Assembly: GCA_023614405.1 (NCBI GenBank)
Contig: CM042691.1
Span: 176,982,927 to 177,046,926 of the forward strand
Source of the DNA: Avena insularis
Taxonomy: Eukaryota > Streptophyta > Magnoliopsida > Poales > Poaceae
Reading direction: 5' to 3'
DNA: 64,000 nucleotides
This document shows positions 47,801 to 59,502 of the stretch, in pieces (position 1 is the stretch's first letter; each line of letters begins with the position of its first letter). The position numbers and the translations under genes are program-made. The notes under the pieces were generated by a model. It saw nothing but the letters and a program-made list of their open reading frames with translations, was not told the origin of the DNA and searched no databases.

Positions 47801-48891
47801 AGAGGCGGCGTCTTCGACGGCGGGCGGTGGCTGTGCGGCACGGGGCGGCAAACGGGGATGTCTGGTGGTATATTAGGTTGATGGCGATCGTGTGTGCACG
47901 CGGTGAGGGCGGCGCGCGGTCTGTGGGCGCTGGTCGAGGGTCGTGCTCTGGCGCATGCTCGGCATGGTCTCTGGCGGTCTGGGCGTGGCTTGTGCGCGTG
48001 GTCCAGGGCTTGGCAACGCTCGCGGCTGGGATAGGTAGTGGCGGTGGACGGTGGGCTGCCTCCCAGACAAGGTTGGCACGGCTAGTTCTTCCTCTAGCCT
48101 GCTGTCCACAATGGGGTGACAAGGGGGTGCTCGGCTGTTCACCATTGATGGCAATGGCAAGCTCACAGGGGTGCTAGTCCTTAGTTAAACTTCCTAGATG
48201 ATCTACTGAGCTGTGTGTGAGCTAACTAGGGAACAAGTTAGGCCAATTTTACTGCACACTATAGTGTTTGATGTTTGTTTGATTTGTGTCTGCAACTTGT
48301 TTGATGAAATGGCCGCATGAACTCAAGTTTTGAATTTGAAAAGATTTTTGGTGGGTTTGCTAGATTGGTGTTGGTGAGTCTGCAGATGCTTGGATTTTGA
48401 AAGTTGAGCTTGTTTGAGTGGTTTTTGAAAAAGTGGGATCTTCCCATATGATAAAGATTCAATTTTGAGTTGTCATTTAAACTATGCATTTGAAAGTTTC
48501 TGGATGATCACAAAGTGGGCCTTGATACTTTGTTATGAGTACATTCAAGGGGTGCAAAGATCCACAAAAGTTTCTGTTAGGTTCTAAAAGTTTGAGACAG
48601 CCAAAGTAGGCATGGGAGTTAAATTGGCCAAAATGACCATTCATTTCATATATGTGTTTTGATTTACTTGTCTTTAGGAAAAGTGTGGGAAATGTTTTAG
48701 ATGATGTTTATTTCACCTAAGAAACATTTTACAAGCAATGAAACAAACAAACAAGGTGGTTTTAAAGGAATTCAAAATCCATGCATACACATATGCATGC
48801 ATTCATGATTTTATTTAGAAAAGTTTTTGTTAACCCTAATTTTGATGATTAGAATTTGATGATCCAAGTTTAGTATTTTTGGGATGTTACA
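44833..48891 (-). repeat. 3' LTR of element C
   Basis: Starts TGTCAACACCCGG and ends GGGATGTTACA. Near-identical by eye to 54716-58780. AT-rich flanks surround a GC-rich block (about 47140-48180) whose open frames on both strands are incidental. TATA (CTATAAATAG, minus strand) at 47614-47623. Short CTTGCA/AGCTTGC subrepeats at 46283-46384. Confidence 0.95.
47614..47623 (-). promoter_or_regulatory. TATA box of C left LTR
   Basis: CTATAAATAG on the coding (minus) strand. It implies U3 of about 1.3 kb and R plus U5 of about 2.8 kb. Confidence 0.62.
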
Positions 48892-48906
48892 AATCTTCCC
48901 CCCTTA
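48892..48906 (-). promoter_or_regulatory. Polypurine tract of element C
   Basis: Minus-strand TAAGGGGGGAAGATT directly before the LTR start TGTAACATCCC. Confidence 0.8.
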
Positions 48907-48950
48907 AACAAAATCTCGTCCCGAGATTTGAAAAACGACGAAAAGATTAC

Positions 48951-51900
48951 CTAGGATTTGAAGAGATCGGGAAACTCCGTCCTGATGTGATCTTCGCGCT
49001 CCCAGGTAGCTTCCTCTTCCGTGTGGTTGCTCCACTGAATCTTGAGAAATTTGATGCTTCGGGTTCTGGTAGTTCGAAAAGCTTCTTCCAAAATGTGGAT
49101 GGGTACTTCGGGATAGGTCAGGTCATCGTTGATCTCTATGGTCTGGTGGTCGATATTCTTGAACACTTCGGTCTTCTCGGGGACTTCGAGACACTTGCGA
49201 AGTAACGAGATATGGAACACATTGTGCACAGCTGACATCTCTTCAGGTAGTTCCAATTTATATGATACTTCTCCTCTACGGTTTAGAATTTTGAAAGGTC
49301 CGATATATCTGGGGGCTAACTTTCCTTTGAGTTGGAAACGCTGCATTCCCTTCAATGGCGACATTTTCAGATAAACAAAATCTCCTATATTGAAGGCGAG
49401 GTCTCGACGTCTCTTGTCGGCATAACTCTTCTGTCGGGATTGGGCGGTCTTGAGGTGTTCACGAATCTTGTGAACCTTCTCTTCTGCTTCTTGTAGGAAG
49501 TCGGGTCCGAAAATCTGACTCTCTCCTACTTCCGACCAGTTCAAAGGGGTGCGACACTTTCTTCCGTACATGAATTCAAATGGGGCCATTTGCAAACTGG
49601 CTTGGTAACTATTGTTGTATGAAAATTCTGCAAACAGCAGACAGTCTTCCCACTTCGATCCATATTCTAGCACACATGCTCTAAGCATATCTTCGAGTAT
49701 TTGATTTACTCGCTCCGTTTTCCATCGGTCTGAGGGTGATACGCGGTACTGAAATCTAGGCGGGTTCCTAAACCTTCTTGGACTTTCTTCCAGAATCTCG
49801 AGGTAAACTGAGTTCCTCGATCCGATACTATGTTCTTGGGGACTCCGTGCAAACTGACGATTCTAGCGATGTACAACTCCGCTAGCTTCGAACTCTGATA
49901 GGTGGTTTTGATGGGCAAGAAATGGGCGACTTTGGACAATCTGTCCACTATGACCCAAATAGAGTCATTTCCCCTACTAGAAGTAGGTAGTCGAGTGATA
50001 AAGTCCATTCCTACAAAATCCCATTTCCATTTCGGAATTTGCAAAGGTCGCAACAATCCAGCGGGTCTTTGATGTCCTGCATTGACTCACTGACATATAT
50101 CACACTTGGCGATATAGCTTCCGATTTCTCTCTTCATCTTATGCCACCAAAATTGCTCTTTCAAATCTTGATACATCTTAGTTCCTACGGGATGGATAGA
50201 ATAAAGAGTATCATGAGCCTCCTTCAAGATAACTTCTTTCAACTCCGAATCTGCTGGTACACAAAGGCGTCCTTTGTACCACAGAACTCCTTCTTCGTCC
50301 TCGGTGAATCCGGGTACTTTGCTGTACCGTCTGACGCTTGATTCCGTCGATCTTGGCATTTCCTTCCGCCTCTTTAATCTGACTGATCAAAGTGGGCTGA
50401 AGTTCTATGCTAGCCAAAAATCCTTCACTTACTAATTCCATTCGAAAATCTTCCATCTCTTTGTGCAAACTTGGTTGCTCCTTCAAAATTATGGAGTTCA
50501 AGCGGCACGGCAATCTGCTAAGGGCATCGGCTACCACGTTGGCTTTACCAGGGTGATAGTGAATGTCCAGGTCGTAATCCTTGATTAGCTCAATCCATCT
50601 TCTCTGCCTCATATTCAACTCCTTCTGATTGAATATATACTTTAGGCTCTTGTGATCCGAATAAATCTCACAACGGTTTCCCATTAGGTAATGTCTCCAT
50701 GTCTTCAGGGCTAGAACTATTGCTGCGAGTTCGAGGTAATGGGTTGGGTAGTTTTGCTCATGTTGCTTCCATTGTCGAGATAGATAAGATATAACTTTGC
50801 CTTCTTGCATTAGCACACATCCGAGACCAATCTTGGATGCGTCACAATACACATCGAAGGGCTTCGTGATATCCGGCATGATAAAGATTGGGGCTGAAAT
50901 CAATCTCCTCTTGAGTTCTTGAAAACTCGCTTCACATTTGTCGGTCCATTCAAACTTCTTGTCCTTCTTCAGCAATTGGGTCATGGGTCTGGCGATACTC
51001 GAGAATCCTTCTACGAATTTGCGGTAATATCCCGCCAATCCGAGAAAAGCACGAAGTTGGGTTTGAGTGGTTGGGGCTTGCCAATCTTCTACATATTTCA
51101 CTTTGGCAGGGTCAACGGCAATTCCTCCGGCTGATACAATGTGACCGAGGAATCCTACCTCCTGTAACCAAGATTCACATTTGCTAAACTTGGCATACAA
51201 CTTATGCTCTCTAAGGGTTCCAAGAATGGTCCTTAGGTGTAGCTCATGTTCTTCTTCTGATTTGGAATAAATCAGAATGTCATCGATGAAAACAACGACA
51301 AACTTATCCAGGAAGTCCATAAAAATCTTATTCATGAGGTTCATGAAATAAGCGGGGGCATTGGTTAATCCAAAAGACATGACTGTATACTCGTATAATC
51401 CGTATCTGGTGGTAAAGGCAGTCTTTGGAATATCCTCTGCATGAATTTTGAGTTGATGATAGCCAGTTCTAAGATCAATCTTAGAAAACACCTGGGCACC
51501 GGTCAACTGATCAAACAAATCTTCTATCTTGGGCAAGGGGTACTTGTTCGTGATGGTGACATCGTTTAACTTCCGATAATCCGTACACAAACGGTTACCT
51601 CCATCTTTCTTGTCCACAAATAAGACAGGTGATCTCCATGGTGACGCACTTGGTTGAATCAATCCAATTTCTAGCATGGAATCCAGTTGCTTCTTCAGTT
51701 CTTCTAGCTCCGACGGGTTCATACTATAGGGTCTCTGGGCTATGGGTCCTGTTCTGGAGATTAGTTCGATGATAAACTCGATATCCCGATCTGGGGGCAT
51801 ACCGGGCAAAACATCTGGAAATACATCGAGGTATTCACAGACTATCCGGACTTGGTCAATGGTAGGTTGGGCTATACTCTTATTGCACTTGAATTGGCGA

Positions 51901-52049
51901 GGTAAGGTTTCAGATATATGCTCGATCGATATTCAGTGATCTTGGTCATGGTGATGGCTTTCTTAGCACAGTCAATCAATCCCTTATGTTTGGACATCCA
52001 ATCCATTCCTAGTACTACTTCCAATCCTTTAGTTCCGAGTACTATTAGA
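48951..52049 (-). pseudogene. Element C pol: protease C-terminal part, RT, RNase H, integrase, chromodomain
   Basis: One long frame (50211-51809) holds RT (FIDD intact at 51279-51290), the connection and RNase H ([16 protein letters not shown] ... [13 protein letters not shown]). A frameshift near 50335 leads to the integrase zinc finger, with CDIC intact (50087-50359). A TGA after DICQ follows. The core ([19 protein letters not shown]) lies in 49706-50056 and another frameshift at about 49715. The C-terminal frame 48951-49688 carries the GPF...I segment and a chromodomain (KIQWSNHTEEEATWE). Between 51810 and 52049 is the end of the protease, shifted by one base near 52060. Otherwise very close to element D. 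Confidence 0.92.
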
Positions 52050-53489
52050 TTAGCATAAAAAATCTATGTCATGGATTCGGATAGGGACGGCTTTGCAAAT
52101 TTGCCTAGCCTTGGTGGTTGATCCGGGAATTTGCACAATCATAACATGCTTCAGTTTGGTTGGTTGAATTTTACTAGTGCAGGCAAATTCTTCGGTGACA
52201 AATGAATGCGAGGCACCAGAGTCAAACAACACTCTTGCAAGTACTAAATTAACAGAAAACATACCCAGCACGACGTCTGGCGCTTCCTGAGCTTCTTCAG
52301 CATGCATGAGAAAAAGACGGCCATTGCGGTTGAGTGAATTCCTTGGGGCAAATCTTCTCCCTGGCTGGACACGACGCTGCTGCTGAGCTGGGGCATTGGC
52401 ATTAGGGGTTGTAGCATTCTTCTTGTTGGGGCACTCGTTGGAATAGTGGCCTTTATTTCCACAGTCATAACAGGTCACTTGTGACTTGTCCTTGGCTGCG
52501 ACAGGCACAGCATTGCTTCCAGTCCTCGGGGCAGTGTTGGTGCTGGCGGTAGCATTGTTGGTGTTGAACCTGGGTGGGGCACGGGTGAAATTTCTAGAGT
52601 TGCCGGGGTTGTTGTGATTTCCTCCGGGTCTAGGGTTTCCACGGTTGGGGTAGGTCGGACAGGTCATAGGGGGTCTGTTGGTTCTTGGGGCAAATCCTGG
52701 AGATGGGTTGGGGCGATATTTTGGGGTCTGATGGGTTCCGGGTTGATGCATCATGCGACGCTTGCGGTTCTCATTGGCTTGGTTGATCTTTCCTTCCATC
52801 TGGATAGCAGAGTCGACAAGGGCTTCAATATCAGCAAAGGGGATATTTACTAACACCGTCTGCATCTTGTCATGCAGACCATTTAGGAATCTTTCTTTCT
52901 TCTTGGCTTCGGTGTCTATCTCGTCCGGGGCATACCTAGCTAATGACAAAAATTTGTCACGGTACTCCACTACAGTCATCCTTCCTTGCTTCAGCTCTCT
53001 GAACTCGTCTCTCATTCTCTTGATCAAACCTGGTGGCACATGGGTTCTGCTAAACTTGACCTTGAATTCCTCCCAGGTCATCATCTGGCCTCCAGTCATT
53101 GCGCGAACACTGTTCCACCATGCCCTGGCATCTCCGGGTAGATAATGGGTGGTGAACAGGACTTTCTCGTTGGCTTCCACTCCGGTGACTTCTAGGTTGT
53201 TTTCCATGGTTTGCAGCCAATCATCGGCATCTAGGGGTTCTTATGACTTGGTGAAAACGGGTGGGTTTGTATTCTGGAAATACTTGAGCTTAGATCCATG
53301 GTTGTCCTAATTTCCGTGGCCTTGGTTGTTGTGTGCTAGCTGGGCTATCTGTTGCAGAGTGGCTAGGTTGGCATGACGTTCCGCTCTTTCAGCTTTGCGG
53401 TCAGAAGTCAACATTTGCAGAATCTGCAACATCGCATCCGGGGCTGAACCACTTCCTCCACGTGGCATCTGAAGATTGATATAGATCAT
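52050..53489 (-). pseudogene. Element C gag and protease start
   Basis: The likely start is MPRGGSG at about 53468. Two in-frame stops (after GHGN near 53308 and after FTKS near 53243) break the N-terminal part. The gag domain (ARAWWNSVRAM, FSRTHVPPGLIK, FLSLARYAPDE) is continuous from about 53210. A Pro/Asn/Arg-rich linker, a zinc knuckle CYDCGNKGHYSNEC and the protease active site LFDSGASHSF follow in the same frame. Compared with D, the Trp codon after LDADD is kept and the histidine-rich linker is shorter. Confidence 0.9.
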
Positions 53490-53698
53490 GAGAAAAGAGG
53501 GAAATTTCTAAGGTTTTGGGTCTTTGAAAAGTTTTAAATGTTTGACTCAGATTTTTCTAGCAACTTGTTTTTTCATTCATTCAGTCACTCGATACAATGC
53601 ACACCACAGCAAGGAAAAACATATGGTTTTAAGAACCATTCTGGAATCTACGATACAGTGGAACTGACTAGTACTCACTACGCTAGTGCTCAGTGCTA

Positions 53699-54486
53699 CT
53701 ACTCCTCGGAGTCTGTGGCTTCATCATCTTCATCATCTTCGATGAAGGCGAAATCATCCTCATCGGTGAAGAAGTCCATGGCCTGATCCTCCAGAAAATC
53801 ATCGTCATCGCTGAGATAGGAGTAAGGGTCTCCACGAAGATCCTCTCCGGCATTCTCCCTTTCCTCCAACTGCATGTCTCTCTCGTGGATGGTCTCCTCC
53901 AGAGATGAGATGCGGTGGCGAAGACGGGCAATAATGCGCTCCTTCTTGTCGAGCTGACGGCGGCGAGACTTGCGATCCTTTGCTAGCATGGCTATGGTCT
54001 GATCCTTCGTCTTGATGATGGCAGACTTGTGGTTGCAATAGTCACGGCAGTTGTCCAACTCCTGACGCGATCATACATCATGAAGCTAAGGTGGTCCAAT
54101 TGAGTCTTCAGCTCGGGGTGGTATGGGGCTTCCAGTGGTTGTCCATTTGCATCACGCCTTGGGCAAAACTCAAAGCGAGTACCCTTGATCTGATTGATGC
54201 TCTGCCCACACGGACAGGAAAGAGCTTCCTGCATTGCTCTGGCAAGTCCATCGAGCCAGTTGTTTTCCCTCAAGGTAAACTGAATTCCCTCCAGATGGGA
54301 GGTTCAATCTTTCCTCAAGACTTGCAACAATTAGCCACTGCATATCTTCTCCTCCTTGATCATTGAGCTGAGCTCCGAAGAACTTCGGTGCGGACGCTCG
54401 GAAGTTCAAGCTGATCCAGGTCCCTCTCAAAGATAAGGTCTCCTCCATTCCCAAGTTGGTAAAACTTGCTGTACTTCACGTCCATC
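53699..54486 (-). pseudogene. Element C pre-gag ORF (unknown function, broken)
   Basis: The homologue of 23082-23880. ATG at 54484-54486 opens MDVKYSKFYQLGNGG, the same ~215-bp distance from the primer site as in D. Frame pieces 54170-54486 and 53992-54273 cover the globular part, and 53699-54058 the helical stretch (RQLDKKERIIARLRHRI, ETIHERDMQLEERE) and the acidic tail (SDDDDFLEDQAMDFF). Small indels near 54395 and 54300 break the first half. The last 110 residues are open and differ from D mainly by substitutions. No known domain recognised. Confidence 0.68.
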
Positions 54487-54700
54487 TATAAAAATAGAGG
54501 ATGAGTAGATTAGCAGGGTGACCAAGTGTGTCAAAATTTTATGTATTTTGCAAGAGTTTTTAAGGAACATGAATTTTTAGGAAAGAATTAAAGAGATAAG
54601 AATGAGAATAAGTTTTTGTAAATATTTGTTTTCTTTGGTTTTGAAACTAAGTTTTTGGTTCAAACGTCCAGTCTAACTAGGGTCTCCTATGGTCAGGACG

Positions 54701-54712
54701 GCTCTGATACCA
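54701..54712 (-). promoter_or_regulatory. Primer binding site of element C (initiator tRNA-Met)
   Basis: TGGTATCAGAGC on the minus strand, three bases from the 5' LTR. Confidence 0.9.
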
Positions 54713-54715
54713 ACT

Positions 54716-57700
54716 TGTCAACACCCGGATTTTTCAATCCTAGATGCCTGTTATGCCATACATCGCAATCCCAGGATTACCATTTTTGCGAGACATAACA
54801 GAATTGGATACCATAGTATCATCCATTACAAACGATACATAAGTTCTTACACAAATAGGGATCTCATGATCCAGTTCTTAATACAACATCAAGCAGCGGA
54901 ATACGTAATAATAACGGTAGCGTAGGCGAAGCTCCATCTTGAGGTCTGAGCAATGCTGACGATGGGAGATGATTGTAGTTGTCGTAACCTTCCTGGGGTC
55001 CATCTTCCAGGTACTCCTCTTCATAGTCTGGCCATGGGAATAGCCAGGGACAAAGCCATGAGTACTCTTTAAGTACTCGCAAACTAATACTAACAGGTAA
55101 AGGGGGTTTTTGGATAATAGGACACTAGGCTCTAGGGTTATTTTGCAAAAGCCAGATTTATCTCTACTAAGTTCTAAAGCTAGTCACAAATTTATAACTC
55201 CTAACTGGGATCTTGTAACTCATGTCACAACTCTGTTGTGGTCAAGTCAAAGTCTTAATTCATTTCACGGGTCATTTTGAAAAGTCTGACGGGGGAACAG
55301 TATGGCCACTCCAACTGTCCATAACCGCGGATGCGGCTATTCAAATAGTTTGACACTCTGCAGAGATTGTACACTTTCACCACAACATTCGATACATCCG
55401 TCAGGAACAAATCCTGAATTCACCATACTTAGTATGCGGATAATCAATCCTAACCTTTCAATTACACGCCCTAGTATAAGCACCTCTCCTGTGAGTTTGC
55501 CCCCCCAACCATGACCAACTGTCATCTTGGGTACTGCACAGGTGGACAATCTTCACAAGGTAGCCTCAGCTCAGACCTTGGCCGTGAGGGAACTAATACT
55601 AAGGAATATAAGTTTCCAGTCAAGCCCTACCCAATATTCGGGTATTGTGGTTGTACGATAAAATTGGAATGGTATCGCATCCAGACAACCATCAGTTTTA
55701 TAAAGGGCTAAGGCTCATGCCTCAACATTTTTATCACCAAAATCCTCAAGTGTTTGGAAAAACATGTCCAAAACATTTCAATAGAATGATCCATCATTCC
55801 AAGGTTTTCATAATCATTTTTCCACCAAGTATTCGCATCTAAAGTTGATCAAGTTTTATGCTTAGCACTAGCATCTACAGGTGGGGGTAGTACTAATGAT
55901 GGGGTAGTATCTAGTGGAGTTTTAACTAAGTATAACCTTATATCTTAGGATGATATCAAGGTTCCTAACTTAGGCCAAATTTTATGCTCTTTATGCAACC
56001 TTCAGCATCTTTCCAATATCTACCAGTCACTTAAGTAAACTCTAAGTAATCTTTGATAAAGAAATAGAGTAATAAGCTTGCACATAAAACTAGGATTGGT
56101 TTATCCAGTGGGTATGATCACATATGCTTAAGGCATATAGTAGTCATAGAACAAGTATGGGTTTGTTGCATCAGTAGGGTATCTTGCAAGTGTTAGCTTG
56201 CATAGGTCAACTTGATTAGTAAGGCTTGCATAGGTGTAGTATCAGCTTGCATCAATATCAGTATAAGCTTGCCTTGTGCAGAGCAGTGGTTGAAGTTTTC
56301 CTCGGCTTCTTCTTCGTAGTATCCTCCTTCCTCCTCGTATCCTTGGTCGGTACTAGCATCTATGAATAAATATGAGGTACACAATCACCAAACAATACTT
56401 AACTACTTGCAATCATCACACACAAGGGTCCTATAGATGATCTAGCATCATCTCTAACATTACAATGTTAGGGCTTGATTTAATTCCTTTTTTTTTTAGA
56501 AAAGTAATTTGTACTCATTGAAAAACTACTTAAGATTTAATATTCTCCAAACCAAACATGGGATCATGTTGACACATGTCATCACCACATATTGTAGTCC
56601 ATGGGAATATGATTTAAAGTGGTGTCACAATTTAATAAGGTTTTACCCTTTTATTTTAATTAAATAAAGTGGCTAGAAATGCCTATGTAGCATTCTTTTA
56701 TTACTTGAACAATATTTCTGCAAGTAAACCTATATATTTTTATATATTCTGAAAGGTATGGTTAAATGTGATTTTTGAGAGTTGGAATCAACTCAAAAGC
56801 TATTATGGTTTAAATTTGAAAAATGTTTGAATGCAGAAAAGCTTCTGCCTTGCTATTTTTACCATGGGTGATCTATAGATCCAAATGAATTGAATCCAAC
56901 GGGCTTGGATTCAGCATTCACAGACCTTTCCAACAAAATTGGTTTCATTCAATTTGGTGTACTGAAACGATCTGGGTTGATTTTTGAATTTGGGTACAGA
57001 AGTGTGTTTGAATTGAAATAGAAAAAGTTTTAATTTGAATAACTGGGCTGCCCGGGAAAAGTTACTGGGCCGGCCTGCTAAGCGCAGTACTCCCGCGGGC
57101 TGCTTAAGTGGGTGTCCCCACTCGTCAGTGACACGGGGCTGGGCGAAGCGGTATGGGACAACGTGGATCGTTCGATCTAGTTCTAATCTAACGGCTGGGA
57201 GTCATCGTCGACGCGAGACAACGCCGGAGCGAACGAAACCTAGCGCGGCCAGTGAGGGGTGCTGGAGGCTCACCGGGGTACTGGCGAGAGTCGGCGAGGC
57301 GGGCGAACAACGAAGTCGACGACGGCGAATCTCCTGGTACCGGTGGCTTCTCCTGGGGCGGCTCCAATCGTTGGCTCCCTTCTTCTCCAGAGGCGGTGGG
57401 CTCCGGTGAAATTCTGGCGGGGTGTTGCTTGCCTTGCTCTGAGAACGGTGTGGCACGATAAGTGAGGAGAGGGGAGTGAGATGGTGTGAAGAAATCGTGC
57501 GGGGGTGGCCTCTATTTATAGTCGAGCGAGGGGACCGTCGGGGCGCACGGTGAGCTCGTCGAGGGCGAGGTTACAGGCGGCTAATGGCATGGGCAAGGGT
57601 AGGGGACGGTGCGGTGTCTCCTGGCGATGCTCAACGACATGGTTTCGAGGCATGGGGCGGTGGGGTTTGGTCTGGAACGGGCGATGATCTGCACGGCAGA

Positions 57701-58780
57701 GGCGGCGTCTTCGACGGCGGTGGCTGTCTTGACGGGCGGCAAACGGGATGTCTGTGGTCTCACAGGTTGATGGCGATCGTGTGTGCACGCGGTGAGGGCG
57801 GCGCGCGGTCTGTGGGCGCTGGTCGAGGGTCGTGCTCTGGCGCATGCTCGGCATGGTCTCTGGCGATCAGTGCGCGTCTTGTGCGCGTGGTCCAGGGCTT
57901 GGCAACGCTCGCGGCTGGGACAGGTAGTGGCAGTGGACGGTGGGTTGCCTCCCAGACAAGGTTGGCATGGCTAGTTCTTCCTCTAGCCTGCTGTCCACAA
58001 TGGGGTGACAAGGGGGTGCTCGGCTGTTCACCATTGATGGCAATGGCAAGCTCACAGGGGTGCTAGTCCTTAGTTAAACTTCCTAGATGATCTACTGAGC
58101 TGTGTGTGAGCTAACGAGGGAACAAGTTAGGCCAATTTTACTGCACACTATAGTGTATGATGTTTGTTTGATTTGTTTCTGCAACCTGTTTGATGAAATG
58201 GCCGCATGAACTCAAGTTTTGAATTTTGAAAAGATTTTTGGTGGGTTTGCTAGATTGGTGCTGGTGAGTCTGCAGATGCTTGGATTTTGAAAGTTGAGCT
58301 TGTTTGAGTGGTTTTTGAAAAAGTGGGATCTTCCCATATGGTAAAGATTCAATTTTGAATTTTCATTTAAACTATGCATTTGAAAGTTTCTAGATGATCA
58401 CAAAGTGGGCCTTGATACTTTGTTATGAGTACATTCAAGGGGTGCAAAGGTCCAGAAAAGTTTCTGTTAGGTTCTGAAAGTTTGAGACAACCAAAGTAGG
58501 CATGGGAGTTAAATTGGCCAAAATGACCATTCATTTCATATATGTGTTTTGTTTACTTGTCTTTAGGAAAAGTGTGGGAAATGTTTTAGATGATGTTTAT
58601 TTCACCTAAGAAACATTTTACAAGCAATGAAACAAACAAACAAGGTGGTTTTAAAGGAATTCAAAATCCATGCATACACATATGCATGCATTCATGATTT
58701 TATTTAGAAAAGTTTTTGTTAACCCTAATTTTGATGATTAGAATTTGATGATCCAAGATTAGTATTTTTGGGATGTTACA
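54716..58780 (-). repeat. 5' LTR of element C
   Basis: 4065 bp, same ends and layout as 44833-48891. TATA at 57512-57521 (minus strand), GC-rich block about 57030-58070, CTTGCA subrepeats 56175-56276. Small indels and scattered substitutions separate the two copies. Confidence 0.95.
57512..57521 (-). promoter_or_regulatory. TATA box of C 5' LTR
   Basis: CTATAAATAG on the minus strand. This is the copy that would drive the element's RNA. Confidence 0.62.
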
Positions 58781-58785
58781 CGAGT

Positions 58786-58819
58786 CCTGTGGGTATACCC
58801 GGAAAGTGTATCCCCAACA
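58786..58819 (-). repeat. 5' LTR of element B, outer 34 bp
   Basis: CTGTGGGTATACCCGG...CCCCAACA continues the LTR interrupted at 44832. The preceding CGAGT (58781-58785) is the second copy of C's target duplication. CGGCT (58820-58824) is B's own flank. Confidence 0.92.
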
Positions 58820-58824
58820 CGGCT

Positions 58825-59208
58825 TGGAACTGTTTGGAAGATCTCACTCATCCCAATTTCTTAATTACTAAAACTTGATGGGTGAACATGGGTTTAGGAG
58901 CATACGAAAGCTGAACTGTCTTGTTTCTACATGGGTTTATGCTGGTATGTCTTTAGAAGATTGTTTTGAACAAAGAAAAGTATTTTGAAAGTAGGGAAAG
59001 GTTGTATTGCTTTTAGCAAATGAGCATGAATTCCACCTAACCAAACATGCATATAGTTGATAGATCCTTTGTACTCATTAGTTCTACTTGCCAATACATT
59101 CAAAGTATTGACCATTCGTGGCTGCAACGTTTCATGTTGCAGGTTGTTCTATTCTGAGTGATCGTTCATAGGTCGCGAGACTCCACTCAACGATTATTCG
59201 CCTGTAGC
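58825..59208 (+). repeat. H LTR/leader sequence, part 2
   Basis: Continues the sequence that stops at 29865 on the far side of B. No ORF of note. It ends where similarity to the right LTR of G begins (about 59209). Confidence 0.5.
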
Positions 59209-59485
59209 ACATCGTCGTCCCCGGAGGGATGATACATGGTGGATCACAATATAGTTTTTAGACTAAACAACTAAACTCCCCCAAACCTTAACTCGGTCAA
59301 CTCCTTATATGAGGGCTGGAGCGCCCTACTAATGGGCCGCGACTTGACTTGGTTGGACAAGACCAAACCAAACTCACACACATAATAAAGCCTAATTGGC
59401 CCAAAACATGGCCAAGAATAATAAAACCTATTTATTAAATTACAAGGACACGCCTAGCTTGGTGGAGTCCTGAAATTGGGCTGCA
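59209..59485 (-). repeat. 3' LTR of G, outer end truncated
   Basis: Matches 61461-61741 of the right LTR. A TATAA-like site at 59303-59310 reads ATATAAGG on the minus strand. Confidence 0.8.
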
Positions 59486-59502
59486 CATCATCCTCCCCCT
59501 TC
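59486..59502 (-). promoter_or_regulatory. Polypurine tract of G
   Basis: Minus-strand AAGGGGGAGGATGATG directly before the LTR start TGCAGCCC. Confidence 0.78.

Larger units (their letters stand above)
44833..58780 (-). mobile_element. Tekay/Del-like chromodomain Ty3/gypsy element C (structurally complete)
   Basis: A 13,948-bp element with both LTRs (4059 and 4065 bp), TGT...ACA ends, a 5-bp target duplication CGAGT (44828-44832 and 58781-58785), an initiator-Met primer site and a polypurine tract. Domain order: pre-gag ORF, gag-zinc knuckle-protease, RT, RNase H, integrase, chromodomain. It inserted into the 5' LTR of B. A few stops and frameshifts remain, but it is the youngest large element here by LTR similarity. 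Confidence 0.96.
29866..58819 (-). mobile_element. Tat-lineage Ty3/gypsy element B (with nested LINE and element C)
   Basis: 3' LTR 29866-30388; 5' LTR split into 44344-44832 and 58786-58819 by element C. Joined, both LTRs are 523 bp. Flanks GGGCT (29861-29865) and CGGCT (58820-58824) fit a 5-bp target duplication with one change. Without C and one CGAGT copy the element is 15.0 kb, including the 2.5-kb LINE. It has the Tat layout, with two RNase H modules and an antisense gene. All pol and gag frames are broken. Confidence 0.9.

Noticed and set aside
47608..48177. GC-rich ORFs in the Tekay LTRs (also near 17093, 26963, 57584)
   Set aside because: They lie in LTRs, differ in frame between copies, show no domain and have shadows on both strands.
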